From positions 1 through 64,000 of the forward strand of contig CALMYB010000010.1 of assembly GCA_937873515.1 (NCBI GenBank): 64,000 bases of DNA. The letters are read 5' to 3'. Positions within the stretch are counted from its first letter, which is position 1; the number at the start of each line of letters is the position of its first letter. The notes beneath the pieces are model-generated. The model saw nothing but the letters and a program-made list of their open reading frames with translations, made no database searches and had not been told where the DNA came from. This DNA comes from an uncultured Acidobacteriota bacterium. GTDB lineage: Bacteria > Acidobacteriota > Blastocatellia > Pyrinomonadales > Pyrinomonadaceae. The position numbers and the translations under genes are program-made. Positions 52,515 through 61,335 of the stretch are shown piece by piece.

Positions 52515-54539
52515 ATGCAGATCGCTGAAATTGGGACGGCGTTACATCTAATCGGGTGGTGGATTCTACACTCTCTCTGGCAGGGAGTTGCGATTGGCTT
52601 CGCCCTCGCCGCATTTCTTAAAATTCTACGTTGGACCACACCCCAGACGCGTTACGTATTCGCTTGCATCGCTTTATCAGGGATGATCGTCCTTCCCGCT
52701 ATAACAGCCGTTGTTTTCGATACGCCGCAAGTCACTTCGTTGGTTTCGGTGATGGACGAACTGGATTCCGATGCGGACGCCGACTCCGCGCTTCGATTGG
52801 GAAGAGATGATAGAGGCGAAGGAACCTCTGGGTATCAGGCTATTAGCTCTAAGAACTCGCCCGCAACGACTTGGAATACCTCAGCGATGAGTGACAGATT
52901 GTTGTCCTTGTTAAGTTTGATGTGGCTTGTGGGTGTCGTTTTCTACGCTACTGAGTTAGGCCGGGGAATATTCTCTATAAACCGTCTTCGTCGGGATACG
53001 TCCCACGTTCCTGCTGCGGTGCTGGACGATTTGCTCAATGAATTAATCGGTCGATTAGGCGTGAAAAGAAAGATAGAGATATGTGAATCACCCCTAATCA
53101 ACATTCCGATGACTATGGGCTGGATTTATCCGATTATTCTCGTTCCTCCGAGTAGCCTGTTGGGGCTAGCCCCTCATCAGTTGCAGACGATCATCGCTCA
53201 CGAACTGATTCACATAAAAAGGTACGACTATGTCGTTAACTTTCTGCAGAGCGTCGCCGAGACTTTACTTTTTTTCCACCCCGCCGCTGCTTGGGCATCT
53301 CGGAAAATCCGGGAGGAACGAGAATTTGTATGCGACGATTTGACGGTCGCTGTGTGTGCGGACCCAGCGGGTTACGCCCGAGCCCTCACTAAACTTGCTC
53401 GATTGCAGAGGCAAGCCGAACAACTGGCGCTCGCGTCGACCGATGGCGAACTGAAGGGGCGAATATATAGAATTGTGTCCGATCGGAAAGATAAAGCGGT
53501 CGATAAGAAGTTTGTTCTGTCGGGCTTCTTTTCGCTGATCGCCGTTTCGCTCGTTCTCGCGGTAAGTCTGGCTGGATTAAAGGTGCTATCTCACAATGTA
53601 GATAGTGGGCTACGAGAAAGATTAGTTGACCAATCGCCGAAAGGCGATGAGCACATTGTGGAAGACCATAATCGGAGCGGCGAAAGTACCGATGATCTCT
53701 CAAGAGAAGATCCACGGTACCGCGAGGCTGCTTTGCGCGCGCTTGGCCCTCACCGGGGAAGCGTTATTGTCATGAATCCGCACACCGGACGGGTTTATTC
53801 AATAGTCAATCAAGACTGGGCTTTCCGCCGTCAGTGGACGGCCGGCTCTACGTTTAAAATGATTACCAGTCTAGCCGGAATTGAAGAAAATAAACTGAAG
53901 GAATCGAATAAGGGCTTTGGCTACAACCCGGCGGTGCAGATGAATTTAGCTAGGTCCCTCGCCGTTTCTGACAACGATTATTTCGACATACTAGGACGAG
54001 AGGTTGGCTCAGATACTCTCTTCAGATATTCCAAACAGTTTGGTTTCGGTGAGGTAACAGGAATCAATCATCCTGGCGAAATTGGAGCCTACGTTCCAGC
54101 CGTCGTGGATCAAGGCGGCGGTCCTCGGACGGGTGTGATGGGCGGAGATATTCGCGTTACTCCGCTGCAACTTGCCGTTTTTCTTTCGGCATTATTTAAC
54201 GGCGGAAAGATACTTGTTCCGCAAAGCACCTATGGAGAAGAGCCAATAACCATACAAGATCGCGGAAGTCTTTCGATCAGTGAAAGTTCCATCGCCGAGC
54301 TCAGAAAAGCGTTACGGGCGGCTGTCGAAACCGGTACCGGGAAGAAGGCACAGCAAGGTATTTATGAGGTAAGCGGAAAGACCGGAACGATAGCCAATAA
54401 CGACGCAAACGTTGGTTTGTTTGCGTCGCACGGATTAAGTAAGAATTCCGAATTAGTGATCGTCGTAGTTCTAGAAGGGAAAAAAGAAAACGGGGCGGTG
54501 GCCGCTCAGATCGCTGGCAACATTTACGGTTCGGTTTAA
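52515..54539 (+). CDS. BlaR1-like M56 zinc protease fused to a penicillin-binding transpeptidase domain
   Basis: A 674-residue membrane protein. N-terminal four-helix region, M56 protease (H229-E230-L-I-H233 in AHELIHIKRYD; downstream EEREFVCDD supplies the third zinc ligand), a membrane helix (about 333-355), then a periplasmic domain (about 410-674). That domain has GSVIVMNPHTGRVYS, STFK (445-448), SDN (485-487) and KTG (622-624), the complete serine penicillin-binding triad. Canonical BlaR1 has a class D beta-lactamase-like sensor; this one looks like an FtsI/PBP2-type transpeptidase. Acylation by a beta-lactam would trigger cleavage of BlaI. Confidence 0.88.
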   Translation: MQIAEIGTALHLIGWWILHSLWQGVAIGFALAAFLKILRWTTPQTRYVFACIALSGMIVLPAITAVVFDTPQVTSLVSVMDELDSDADADSALRLGRDDRGEGTSGYQAISSKNSPATTWNTSAMSDRLLSLLSLMWLVGVVFYATELGRGIFSINRLRRDTSHVPAAVLDDLLNELIGRLGVKRKIEICESPLINIPMTMGWIYPIILVPPSSLLGLAPHQLQTIIAHELIHIKRYDYVVNFLQSVAETLLFFHPAAAWASRKIREEREFVCDDLTVAVCADPAGYARALTKLARLQRQAEQLALASTDGELKGRIYRIVSDRKDKAVDKKFVLSGFFSLIAVSLVLAVSLAGLKVLSHNVDSGLRERLVDQSPKGDEHIVEDHNRSGESTDDLSREDPRYREAALRALGPHRGSVIVMNPHTGRVYSIVNQDWAFRRQWTAGSTFKMITSLAGIEENKLKESNKGFGYNPAVQMNLARSLAVSDNDYFDILGREVGSDTLFRYSKQFGFGEVTGINHPGEIGAYVPAVVDQGGGPRTGVMGGDIRVTPLQLAVFLSALFNGGKILVPQSTYGEEPITIQDRGSLSISESSIAELRKALRAAVETGTGKKAQQGIYEVSGKTGTIANNDANVGLFASHGLSKNSELVIVVVLEGKKENGAVAAQIAGNIYGSV

Positions 54540-54715
54540 CCGTCGGCAGGCTTCCAAGGTTCGCCCCGTTACGTTAGCAATTGAGCAAGAGTTATTAGTT
54601 TCAAGGCCGCAAGTTTTGTTTGCGGGACATAATCCGGCTGAATATTGTCGGTATTAAAAGGTCAGAATGGACACGCTCGGATTGTAGTTTTGATATGTGG
54701 AAAAATAGAGTATCA

Positions 54716-55609
54716 ATGAAAAAAAAGCTTCTTGCATTTTTCTTTCTTATGATCGTCTTTTTTTCAATCGGTGGGTATTTTGCATGGAACTACGTTACTA
54801 GCCCAACCGGTAGTCAAAAAGTCAATTTTATAGCAGCCCAATCGCAAAAATTTACTAGCGGCAACTTTAATTTCACGGTATATCGTCCAGAAAACGGCGT
54901 AAGTGAAGATGTAATTTATCACTTACATGCAAGGAATATGGACGATTCCATTTGGAATGACGACACTTATTTTACTTCATTAGTTCAATCCCAATGGCAA
55001 AAATCGTTAACGAAACCACCCACGGTTGTGGAAGTTTCATACGGGTCCGTCTGGCTTTTGACTCCAAAGAATTCCAAAGAAGAAAGTGGTTTAATGGATG
55101 ATCTTGTCGCCCGCATGCCCGAAATCGAAGCTAAAATAGGAAAGCCGCGAAATAGAATCTTGCTTGGCGAATCGATGGGCGGATTGAACGTATTAATCTT
55201 AGGTCTCAGTCATCCAAACCTATTTTCTAAAGTTGCATCGCTCTGTCCGGGAGTTTATTTGGATTCACCGTTTTCTGATTTTTCTACAATGAGAGAATCA
55301 TTAAAACGTACCGGAGCAGATCCAAAGATAGCATTTGGAGTACTCCAAATGGCAAAGACTTATGTTTCTAATGAAGAAGAATGGAATTCAATTTCTCCGA
55401 TAAAATTGATTGAGCGGGCAGATGACAAATATCCCGAACTATATTTATCGTGTGGTCTCTATGATAAATACGGCAATTTTGAAGGCTCTGAAGCCTTGGC
55501 AAATATTGCAATAAAAAAAGGAGTAAAAACTAAATGGCATCCTCTGTATGGAGGACATTGTGCTATTGATGTTGTCTCACTGGCGGATTTTCTTGCCACT
55601 GATCAATGA
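54716..55609 (+). CDS. Secreted alpha/beta-hydrolase, esterase family
   Basis: About 297 residues. A signal or anchor helix (MKKKLLAFFFLMIVFFSIGGYF), then a hydrolase with GESMGG (nucleophile Ser), a loop SCGLYDKYGNFEG and GGHCAID (catalytic His). It resembles the putative esterase/esterase D family. The upstream in-frame extension to 54620 looks non-coding. Base composition is clearly more AT-rich than the preceding genes, which suggests transfer. Substrate unknown. Confidence 0.75.
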   Translation: MKKKLLAFFFLMIVFFSIGGYFAWNYVTSPTGSQKVNFIAAQSQKFTSGNFNFTVYRPENGVSEDVIYHLHARNMDDSIWNDDTYFTSLVQSQWQKSLTKPPTVVEVSYGSVWLLTPKNSKEESGLMDDLVARMPEIEAKIGKPRNRILLGESMGGLNVLILGLSHPNLFSKVASLCPGVYLDSPFSDFSTMRESLKRTGADPKIAFGVLQMAKTYVSNEEEWNSISPIKLIERADDKYPELYLSCGLYDKYGNFEGSEALANIAIKKGVKTKWHPLYGGHCAIDVVSLADFLATDQ

Positions 55610-55685
55610 TCTTTAGATGTTGATCGTAATGTGATTGAACGGAGAGATCTATCATGGAAAGCCCGAAGGAGCGAAGGAAACATTA

Positions 55686-56672
55686 ATGAAGTTACCAACA
55701 GGCAGAATATTTTTATTGATTTTTCCATTAGTTATCAGCACGGTTTGTTGCAATCAAAATAGCCCGCTAACTCAGGAAATAGAAAATAAAACTGAGCCGG
55801 CAACTCTTTCAAAAGTTAGCGAAGAAATTCCTATCTGGACAAAGTCCTTTCCTGACTCCGCATTTATAAAAGGAGAAGAAACCTATAGTGACGGCATTGT
55901 TAAGAATGTTTCCAACCCAACTATAAAAATATTTTCACCGATCAAAGAAAATAGCGGTGCAGCGGTAATTGTAATGCCGGGCGGTGGATATACTAAAGTT
56001 GCCGTTGATTTGGAAGGTTCTGAAATATGCGAATGGTTAGCTTCCATTGGCGTAACAGGAATACTACTAAAATACAGAGTTCCCGATTCAGGACCGCACT
56101 ATTACAGCGATTGCCACTGCGAAAAAGACCCAATTAAACCGCTTGCATTGCAAGATGCACAAAGAGCAATAAGCATGGTTCGTTCAAAAGCTAAGCAATG
56201 GAACATTAACCCAAAAAAAATTGGGGTAATGGGATTTTCGGCGGGCGGACATTTAGTTGCCGATGTAAGCACAAATTATAGAAAAAGGGCATATTCCCTA
56301 ACGGACGACATAGACAATACAGATTGCCGACCAGATTTCGGAATAGTAATGTTTCCCGGACATATGACCAATCATACAAGCAACCCCTACGAACTTAACA
56401 AAAAACTTCCCGTTGACGGCAACACACCGCCTACATTTATATTACAAGCGGGAAATGACCCTATAGATCCGATCGAAAATTCTTTGGTCTATTATATCGC
56501 CCTCCAAAAAGCTAAGGTTCACGCTGAATATCATATTTATGCTGAAGGCGGACACGCATTTGGTTTGGATCGAACCATACTTGACAATCCAAATTGGAAT
56601 AAACTTCCAATCGCCGATTGGGAAAACTTGGTTGTCAGATGGTTGCAAACAATAAAGATGACCTCAAATTAG
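55686..56672 (+). CDS. Alpha/beta-hydrolase, acetyl-xylan-esterase-like lipoprotein
   Basis: About 328 residues, lipoprotein-like signal (VCCNQN). The core has PGGGYTKVAVDLEGSEICEWLA (oxyanion), GFSAGGHLVADVS (nucleophile), AGNDPIDPIENSLVYY (acid) and GGHAFGLD (His). It resembles BD-FAE/axe-type carbohydrate esterases. The ATG at 55686 follows AAGGAA. AT-rich like its neighbours and 14 bases ahead of the next gene, so co-transcribed. Confidence 0.8.
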   Translation: MKLPTGRIFLLIFPLVISTVCCNQNSPLTQEIENKTEPATLSKVSEEIPIWTKSFPDSAFIKGEETYSDGIVKNVSNPTIKIFSPIKENSGAAVIVMPGGGYTKVAVDLEGSEICEWLASIGVTGILLKYRVPDSGPHYYSDCHCEKDPIKPLALQDAQRAISMVRSKAKQWNINPKKIGVMGFSAGGHLVADVSTNYRKRAYSLTDDIDNTDCRPDFGIVMFPGHMTNHTSNPYELNKKLPVDGNTPPTFILQAGNDPIDPIENSLVYYIALQKAKVHAEYHIYAEGGHAFGLDRTILDNPNWNKLPIADWENLVVRWLQTIKMTSN

Positions 56673-56686
56673 TAGGTTTTTAGAGT

Positions 56687-57688
56687 ATGAAACGGATACT
56701 TTTTACTTTTACCTTGATCTTGTTTGTGGCTGGTAATTCGCTCTCTCAGATAAAGAATTTTTTGTTTGTCGGAATGGATAGAGAGTTGCTCAGGAATGCG
56801 GACTATTGGAAGCCTGAGCTGTTTGACGGCGTTCAAGTTGCCTATTCGTGGCGGCAGTTAGAGCATACAAAAGACGAATATGATTTTAGTTTGATCAAAG
56901 AGGATCTGAAATTCCTAAAGAGATCGAAGAAGAAACTGTTTATTCAAATTCAGGATGTTTCGTTTTCGATGAAATACAATCACGCCCCCAAGTATCTTTT
57001 AGAAGACCCGATCTTTAATGGTGGAGCGAACAAAACTTATACATTCAAGGACTACGACGAAACAGAATACACCGAGGAAGGATGGGTCACTAGAAGATGG
57101 GACGTGGAAGTGCAAAAAAGGCTGCACAAACTTTATGCTGCGCTGGGTAAGGAGTTCGACGGGGTTGTCGAAGGGGTAAATACCGAGGAGACTTCCGTAG
57201 GTGTGGGAAGCGTCGGCAAACTGCATCCGCCCGGCTTTACTTGTTTGCGATACAAAGAAGCAGTCACGGAAAACTTAGCTGCTCTTAAAATGGCATTTCC
57301 GAAATCCACAGTTATCGTTTACGCCAATTTTATGCCTGGCTGTCGCGTTCCGGGCCAAGCGACCAAGTTATTGAAAGACGTGTACGAGTTTGCCTGGGCA
57401 AATAACATCGGCTTAGGCGGTCCCGATCTGTTTCCGTATAAAAAGGAACAGAAAAGTTACCCGCTTATTACAAGCAGTTATAAAAAAGTGCCGACCAGTT
57501 TAGCTGTTCAGGATGGTAACTATAACTACATTAATCCAAATACCAATAAACGGATAACGGCTGAAGAAATATTCCAATTTTCCGAAAAAGATCTTCATTT
57601 GGCATATATCTTTTGGGGAACCGAAAATCCATTCTATAGGTCGCAAACAATTCCTTTTCTCCAGGTGTTGAAAACAAGAAAGCCCTAA
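56687..57688 (+). CDS. Secreted glycoside-hydrolase-like TIM-barrel protein
   Basis: A 333-residue secreted protein (signal ending SLSQ) with the look of a beta/alpha-barrel glycosidase: DGVQVAYSWRQLEHTKDEYDFSLIKEDLKFLKR, EGVNTEET, VIVYANFMPG and IGLGGPDLFPYK. The Glu residues in GVNTEET are candidate catalytic acids. The family is not assigned. AT-rich; ends 73 bases from the convergent ThiF gene. Confidence 0.65.
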   Translation: MKRILFTFTLILFVAGNSLSQIKNFLFVGMDRELLRNADYWKPELFDGVQVAYSWRQLEHTKDEYDFSLIKEDLKFLKRSKKKLFIQIQDVSFSMKYNHAPKYLLEDPIFNGGANKTYTFKDYDETEYTEEGWVTRRWDVEVQKRLHKLYAALGKEFDGVVEGVNTEETSVGVGSVGKLHPPGFTCLRYKEAVTENLAALKMAFPKSTVIVYANFMPGCRVPGQATKLLKDVYEFAWANNIGLGGPDLFPYKKEQKSYPLITSSYKKVPTSLAVQDGNYNYINPNTNKRITAEEIFQFSEKDLHLAYIFWGTENPFYRSQTIPFLQVLKTRKP

Positions 57689-57761
57689 CTGTCGGATGGA
57701 CGAAAAGGCGAAGAATTTCGTCGCAACGGAACCCGAAAACCTTTGTCTTCCCCAATGCTGT

Positions 57762-58613
57762 TTATAGTCTTTTTGATCGGACCACCCTTTGAATCCCCTC
57801 CTTTGTGCAGTAAACGGATTGGCTCGTACCGCTCGCAAGTTCGAAGTAAACAGCAAACCGTCTAAGATTCCTCGTTAGAAGTAGGGATGAAAGCATTTCT
57901 CCAATCTCAACTCCCACGCGTTGATTGATATTCAGACCTTGCTCGCCTTCCCGAATCCGATCGGGACACGATGTAGCGGCTCTGGCTTCAATTTTCTCCG
58001 GCTCAAGAAGATCAGAATGCTGGAGCGACGGCGACGGAAGCACCCGGCATATGCTTGTTCCAGTAAAGTAATGTTCGGGTTTGAGAGTCTTTGTCGTCGA
58101 ACCAAGTAGCACCTGACCCGATGTCTTACCGTTTCCGCCGTCTATCCACCACAGCCTAGAAGCATCTTCGTAACCCCGAAACTCGTCAAGTGCTCGGTGC
58201 ATCTCTCGTCGAGCCAGGTAATTATCGACACAACCGACGATGATCGTCAGACTCCTATAGTCGCTAGTCGAGCTCTTAAGATGTTTCTCCGCGTCAAACT
58301 TTTCGGATGAGAAACTCGTTTCAATTCCCCAAGCCTTAGAAACTCGTTCCGCTAATGTCTGTGCCTTGTATCGTCCGACTTCAGCGAAGCAGAAATTGCT
58401 TCGCGGAATATTTCTGTTTTCTACCACGTCCGGGTCCACGATCAGCATTTCCGCGGATTTGTTTTGCTGCTGCTTCAGTTCGAAGATCAATCTGGCCAGA
58501 GCAGGCACGACAAAAGAACCTGTTCCACCAGCACCGACGACAATGAACCGAAGGGTACTGTATTCGACCGGCATTACGACAGCGGCCTGCGAGAAGGTAA
58601 GATCGATTTCCAT
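57762..58613 (-). CDS. ThiF/E1-like adenylyltransferase of a PRTRC-type cluster
   Basis: A 283-residue E1-superfamily enzyme. Gly-rich ATP loop GAGGTG (27-32), Asp60 in VDPD, the RNIPRSNF motif (67-74), then WWIDGGNGKTSGQVLLG and, near 216, SCPDRIREGEQGLNIN, matching the region that holds the catalytic Cys and the conserved Gln-Leu-x-Ile-Asn in PRTRC ThiF proteins. It adenylates the C-terminus of a ubiquitin-like protein. The start overlaps the JAB stop by one base (TGATG). No CxxC zinc knuckles are seen. Confidence 0.87.
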   Translation of the reverse strand: MEIDLTFSQAAVVMPVEYSTLRFIVVGAGGTGSFVVPALARLIFELKQQQNKSAEMLIVDPDVVENRNIPRSNFCFAEVGRYKAQTLAERVSKAWGIETSFSSEKFDAEKHLKSSTSDYRSLTIIVGCVDNYLARREMHRALDEFRGYEDASRLWWIDGGNGKTSGQVLLGSTTKTLKPEHYFTGTSICRVLPSPSLQHSDLLEPEKIEARAATSCPDRIREGEQGLNINQRVGVEIGEMLSSLLLTRNLRRFAVYFELASGTSQSVYCTKEGIQRVVRSKRL

Positions 58614-59257
58614 CACAACATCATCTGAAGCAGAGCTTCGACCTCATTCAGATCGACAACACCGCTTGGGAGGTGGCCGATCCAGGAAAATGGGATAGGG
58701 ACAAGGTGGTCGTAAATCCCGCAGCGGAATCTCACCTTCGGTTTGTCGTGAACGTCCGCAATTATGCCGAAGATGCGGAACTTACCTGATTCATCACGGT
58801 CATCTGCAGTGCTGAACTTATATGCCCCCTCCGGGTGCGTATGAATCTCGATGCAGGCCTCAGAGTATTCCGGCCGTCTATCATCGGCGATTGTTGAGGC
58901 ATATGTCCTGTCCCTACTCGACGTACACCATTGCCACGCGTATCGCTCGCTATTCCAGTAGATAAGATAAAGTTCTTCTCTAAAGTTCTCCCTTGAGTTG
59001 GAAATTTGGGCGTGTTTGCAAATTTCGTCCCATACACGACTTGGAACCTTCGGCTTATTCCATCTAATACCCACAAATGCGGTTGGAAGGCCCTTTATCT
59101 CTCTGAACACCAGAGGAACCGAAACCGTAAATTCCTCACGTTCAGCCCTAAGAATTATCCCGTTACCGGCAAGAAGGTATTCGTAAAGAATGGCTTCTAC
59201 CGACTCGAATCGATCTTTCGCGATCCGATGGCCGATGAACCCGTTTTGACTTTCCAT
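58613..59257 (-). CDS. JAB/JAMM-type protease, PRTRC protein A-like
   Basis: A 214-residue protein whose C-terminal half holds an intact JAMM motif: His139-x-His141-x7-Ser149-x2-Asp152 in HTHPEGAYKFSTADD. The N-terminus is a short alpha/beta module with a NGIILRAEREEFTVSVPL strand, as in PRTRC protein A. It should cleave a ubiquitin-like protein or remove it from conjugates. It is coupled to the E1 gene. Confidence 0.87.
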   Translation of the reverse strand: MESQNGFIGHRIAKDRFESVEAILYEYLLAGNGIILRAEREEFTVSVPLVFREIKGLPTAFVGIRWNKPKVPSRVWDEICKHAQISNSRENFREELYLIYWNSERYAWQWCTSSRDRTYASTIADDRRPEYSEACIEIHTHPEGAYKFSTADDRDESGKFRIFGIIADVHDKPKVRFRCGIYDHLVPIPFSWIGHLPSGVVDLNEVEALLQMML

Positions 59258-59264
59258 ATTTCAT

Positions 59265-59948
59265 TTAGAACCGTGAGTCGTATCTTCGCTGTTCAACGAA
59301 CGTTTCCCATGCGTCGTCGATCGTCGAACTTGTTAAGAGGAGTTCGGACTTCGGATACTTCTTCACTTTGTCAGCCGCCAGCTTCCAAAGTAGTTCCCGT
59401 ACATCTTTTGGTTCAGAGAGGCATCGGTCGCTTGCGTGGTCCGCATTGAAGGGTGTATCGAAAATAAGTTTCCAAACTTCGCTGAGAGTAGAAGGATGGG
59501 TCTCAGGTATTTCGTTCTTTCCGAAGCAGATCTTGCCGGAACTGACGTTCGGCAATGGAGCAACCGCAAGTTTGGTGTTAGCCGAGACATGAGATGACGC
59601 CGCAGCCCAGAGATAGTATTCCCGTCCTTTACCGAGAAGGATGAGAGGAGGCAAAGAAACCGATATTTCAACAACACCCTTGTCAGAAAAAGCGACGGTT
59701 ATCCTTCGAACAGCGGCCGGTTCGTAGGATAGGATTGCATTACCTTCAGGTGCCTCACGGTAACGCAACACCCGTCTACCAAGCCACCCAGTATCCGTAT
59801 GAACCTTTCGAAACGCTCGCGCCACCTGGTCACTCGAAAGTGCCTTCAACGACACAGACGATTCTTTAAGATCGGCAAAGAGATATTGGCCCGGCAGAAA
59901 ATAGAGAGCAGCTGAGGCATCGGCAGGCATTTGCAAAGTGTCGTTCAT
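59265..59948 (-). CDS. E2-like protein, PRTRC protein B-like
   Basis: A 227-residue protein. PPLILLGKGREYYLWA, NVSSGKICFGKNEIPETHPSTLSEVWKLIFDTPFNADHAS and DVRELLWKLA match my memory of PRTRC protein B, classed as a prokaryotic E2/UBC-like family (Prok-E2_D). The Cys in GKICFG corresponds to the conserved one; whether it carries a thioester is unknown. Seven bases ahead of the JAB gene. Confidence 0.8.
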   Translation of the reverse strand: MNDTLQMPADASAALYFLPGQYLFADLKESSVSLKALSSDQVARAFRKVHTDTGWLGRRVLRYREAPEGNAILSYEPAAVRRITVAFSDKGVVEISVSLPPLILLGKGREYYLWAAASSHVSANTKLAVAPLPNVSSGKICFGKNEIPETHPSTLSEVWKLIFDTPFNADHASDRCLSEPKDVRELLWKLAADKVKKYPKSELLLTSSTIDDAWETFVEQRRYDSRF

Positions 59949-59951
59949 CGA

Positions 59952-60782
59952 TTAACTTTGCCCCTCGGGCCCGACCTTTCCGGTATTCCAGAACGAAATA
60001 AGCTCGTAAAAAAACGTCTGGGCATCTTCTTCGATCCTTCTATCTAACTGTTCAAGATTCTTGAAGTACTGGTTTGCGGCCTTATACGCCTCGGTCAACC
60101 AATCAACGGTCTCTTTGTCCCATTCAAATAAATCCGGATATTGGCAGTTCGTAATGTCCAGCCACGGATTGCCGGTGGAGTGATCGACCAGGCGGATCAG
60201 ATCGCTGAAAGGTTTTGCATTTGCACCATGCTTTTCTTTCCATATATTTGGATGGGCCGTATTGATCGTTGGCAGTGACTCTTTCTCAACTCCGTACTTT
60301 TCAAAAAAATAATTCCAGATCTCATCATCTTCAAGAAAATAGAACATCAGGCCGGCCAGATAACTGTCCCTCAAATGTGCGAAGTCAACCTCTTCGCAGC
60401 AAAGGTCGAAATTCATCGGCGGTATCGCAAAACGTTCGAGTTCTAGCTCGGGATCGTCATGCCAGTATTCGAGTAAGGGAAAGCGTTTATCATTTACAAG
60501 CTGAAAGAACTCATTCGTACGTTCGCTGTACGCCTTAAAGTAACCAGTTCTATAAAGACTCTTTGTTGATCGTTCCCAGTCTTTTGGAAATATCTCGATA
60601 AAAAGCCGGTATTTGTGCTGTTCCGATACGATTCTGGAGACTGTTTCGCATGCATGTAAGGCGTTGTGGCTCTTTGCTTTAAATCGAAGATATTCGAGCG
60701 AGCGGGCCATGCGTTCGCCAATGCCAAAAGCTGTCTTTCCGTTCTCGGCCGCAGCCAGTCTCAATCCGGTCATAAAAGCCAC
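59952..60782 (-). CDS. Conserved protein, PRTRC protein F-like
   Basis: A 276-residue, mostly alpha-helical acidic protein with FPKDWERSTKSLYRTGYF, LLEYWHDDPELELERFAIPP, DLIRLVDHSTGNPWLD and TVDWLTEAYKAANQYFKNLEQLDRR. The STGNPWLD stretch recalls PRTRC protein F; the match is uncertain. A GTG start at 60782 is favoured by GAGG four bases upstream; an ATG at 60773 is possible. Ends 3 bases before protein B. Confidence 0.6.
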   Translation of the reverse strand: MAFMTGLRLAAAENGKTAFGIGERMARSLEYLRFKAKSHNALHACETVSRIVSEQHKYRLFIEIFPKDWERSTKSLYRTGYFKAYSERTNEFFQLVNDKRFPLLEYWHDDPELELERFAIPPMNFDLCCEEVDFAHLRDSYLAGLMFYFLEDDEIWNYFFEKYGVEKESLPTINTAHPNIWKEKHGANAKPFSDLIRLVDHSTGNPWLDITNCQYPDLFEWDKETVDWLTEAYKAANQYFKNLEQLDRRIEEDAQTFFYELISFWNTGKVGPEGQS

Positions 60783-60788
60783 TCGACC

Positions 60789-61034
60789 TCAGAATCCAAC
60801 CGGAACGTAGTCGACCGCTGACGCCGGGCTCTTCTGAAACGCCTTTCGGTGCGATTCGATCGCCTCGATCTCCTGAGTGCCGATGGCAAGTATGTTCTCG
60901 GTCTCGTTCACTTCCTCGACGGTCAAAAGTACCGTTGCCTCCCGCCGCATCAATTGATCGGCAAGAATGATTGCCGGATTGATCTGCTCGGACTCAGCTC
61001 GCAATAATTCGAGTGGCGATTCATCGGGCTGCAT
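60789..61034 (-). CDS. Small conserved protein in the Ubl cluster
   Basis: 81 residues with no family recognised: ESPLELLRAESEQINPAIILADQLMRREATVLLTVEEVNE and a C-terminus ending VDYVPVGF. It overlaps the ubiquitin-like gene by 14 bases and precedes protein F by 6. An AAGGG lies ahead of the ATG at 61034; the longer upstream frame is antiphase to the previous gene and spurious. Confidence 0.5.
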   Translation of the reverse strand: MQPDESPLELLRAESEQINPAIILADQLMRREATVLLTVEEVNETENILAIGTQEIEAIESHRKAFQKSPASAVDYVPVGF

Positions 61035-61329
61035 AGCCCTTATGCTGCGCCCGTTTGACGATAGTGACGCTGAGTTTCCCGTCCTTAACTTCACGCGTAA
61101 TGTTCGCGTTCTCGATCGATGCGAAATGCGGCTGAAGTACAACCTTCAGTGTTTTATCTTCCTGCGCGAGCAATGCATCCAGTTCGAAGGTCTGTCCTTC
61201 GATCTTGATGGTCGCCTTGGGATCGGTCACCGGATCTGTCGCATTCGTACTTTCCGTCGATTCCGTTCCGGCGTTGTTCGCGTTGCAAGGTGTATCATCT
61301 TCAGGTGCCTTGTTAGTTTCGTTTTCCAT
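61021..61329 (-). CDS. Ubiquitin-like protein, PRTRC protein C-like
   Basis: A 102-residue protein. Residues 1-37 are a polar Thr/Asn/Glu-rich tail; 38-98 form a small beta-grasp-like unit (ATIKIEGQTFELDALLAQEDK, LKVVLQPHFASIENANITREVKDGKLSVTIVKRAQHKG). PRTRC protein C, equated with the Prok_Ub family, ends with a similar Tyr/Val-strand then ...GTKG. Here the sequence continues four residues past Gly98 (YAAR), so the glycine is not exposed unless the tail is cut. The gene lies between the E-like protein and the small gene. Confidence 0.7.
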   Translation of the reverse strand: MENETNKAPEDDTPCNANNAGTESTESTNATDPVTDPKATIKIEGQTFELDALLAQEDKTLKVVLQPHFASIENANITREVKDGKLSVTIVKRAQHKGYAAR

Positions 61330-61335
61330 AACTTT

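Noticed and set aside
52515..54539. Ordinary BlaR1 with class D beta-lactamase sensor
   Set aside because: The GSVIVMNPHTGRVYS lead and the motif spacing resemble an FtsI/PBP2 transpeptidase, so a plain BlaR1 name was not used.
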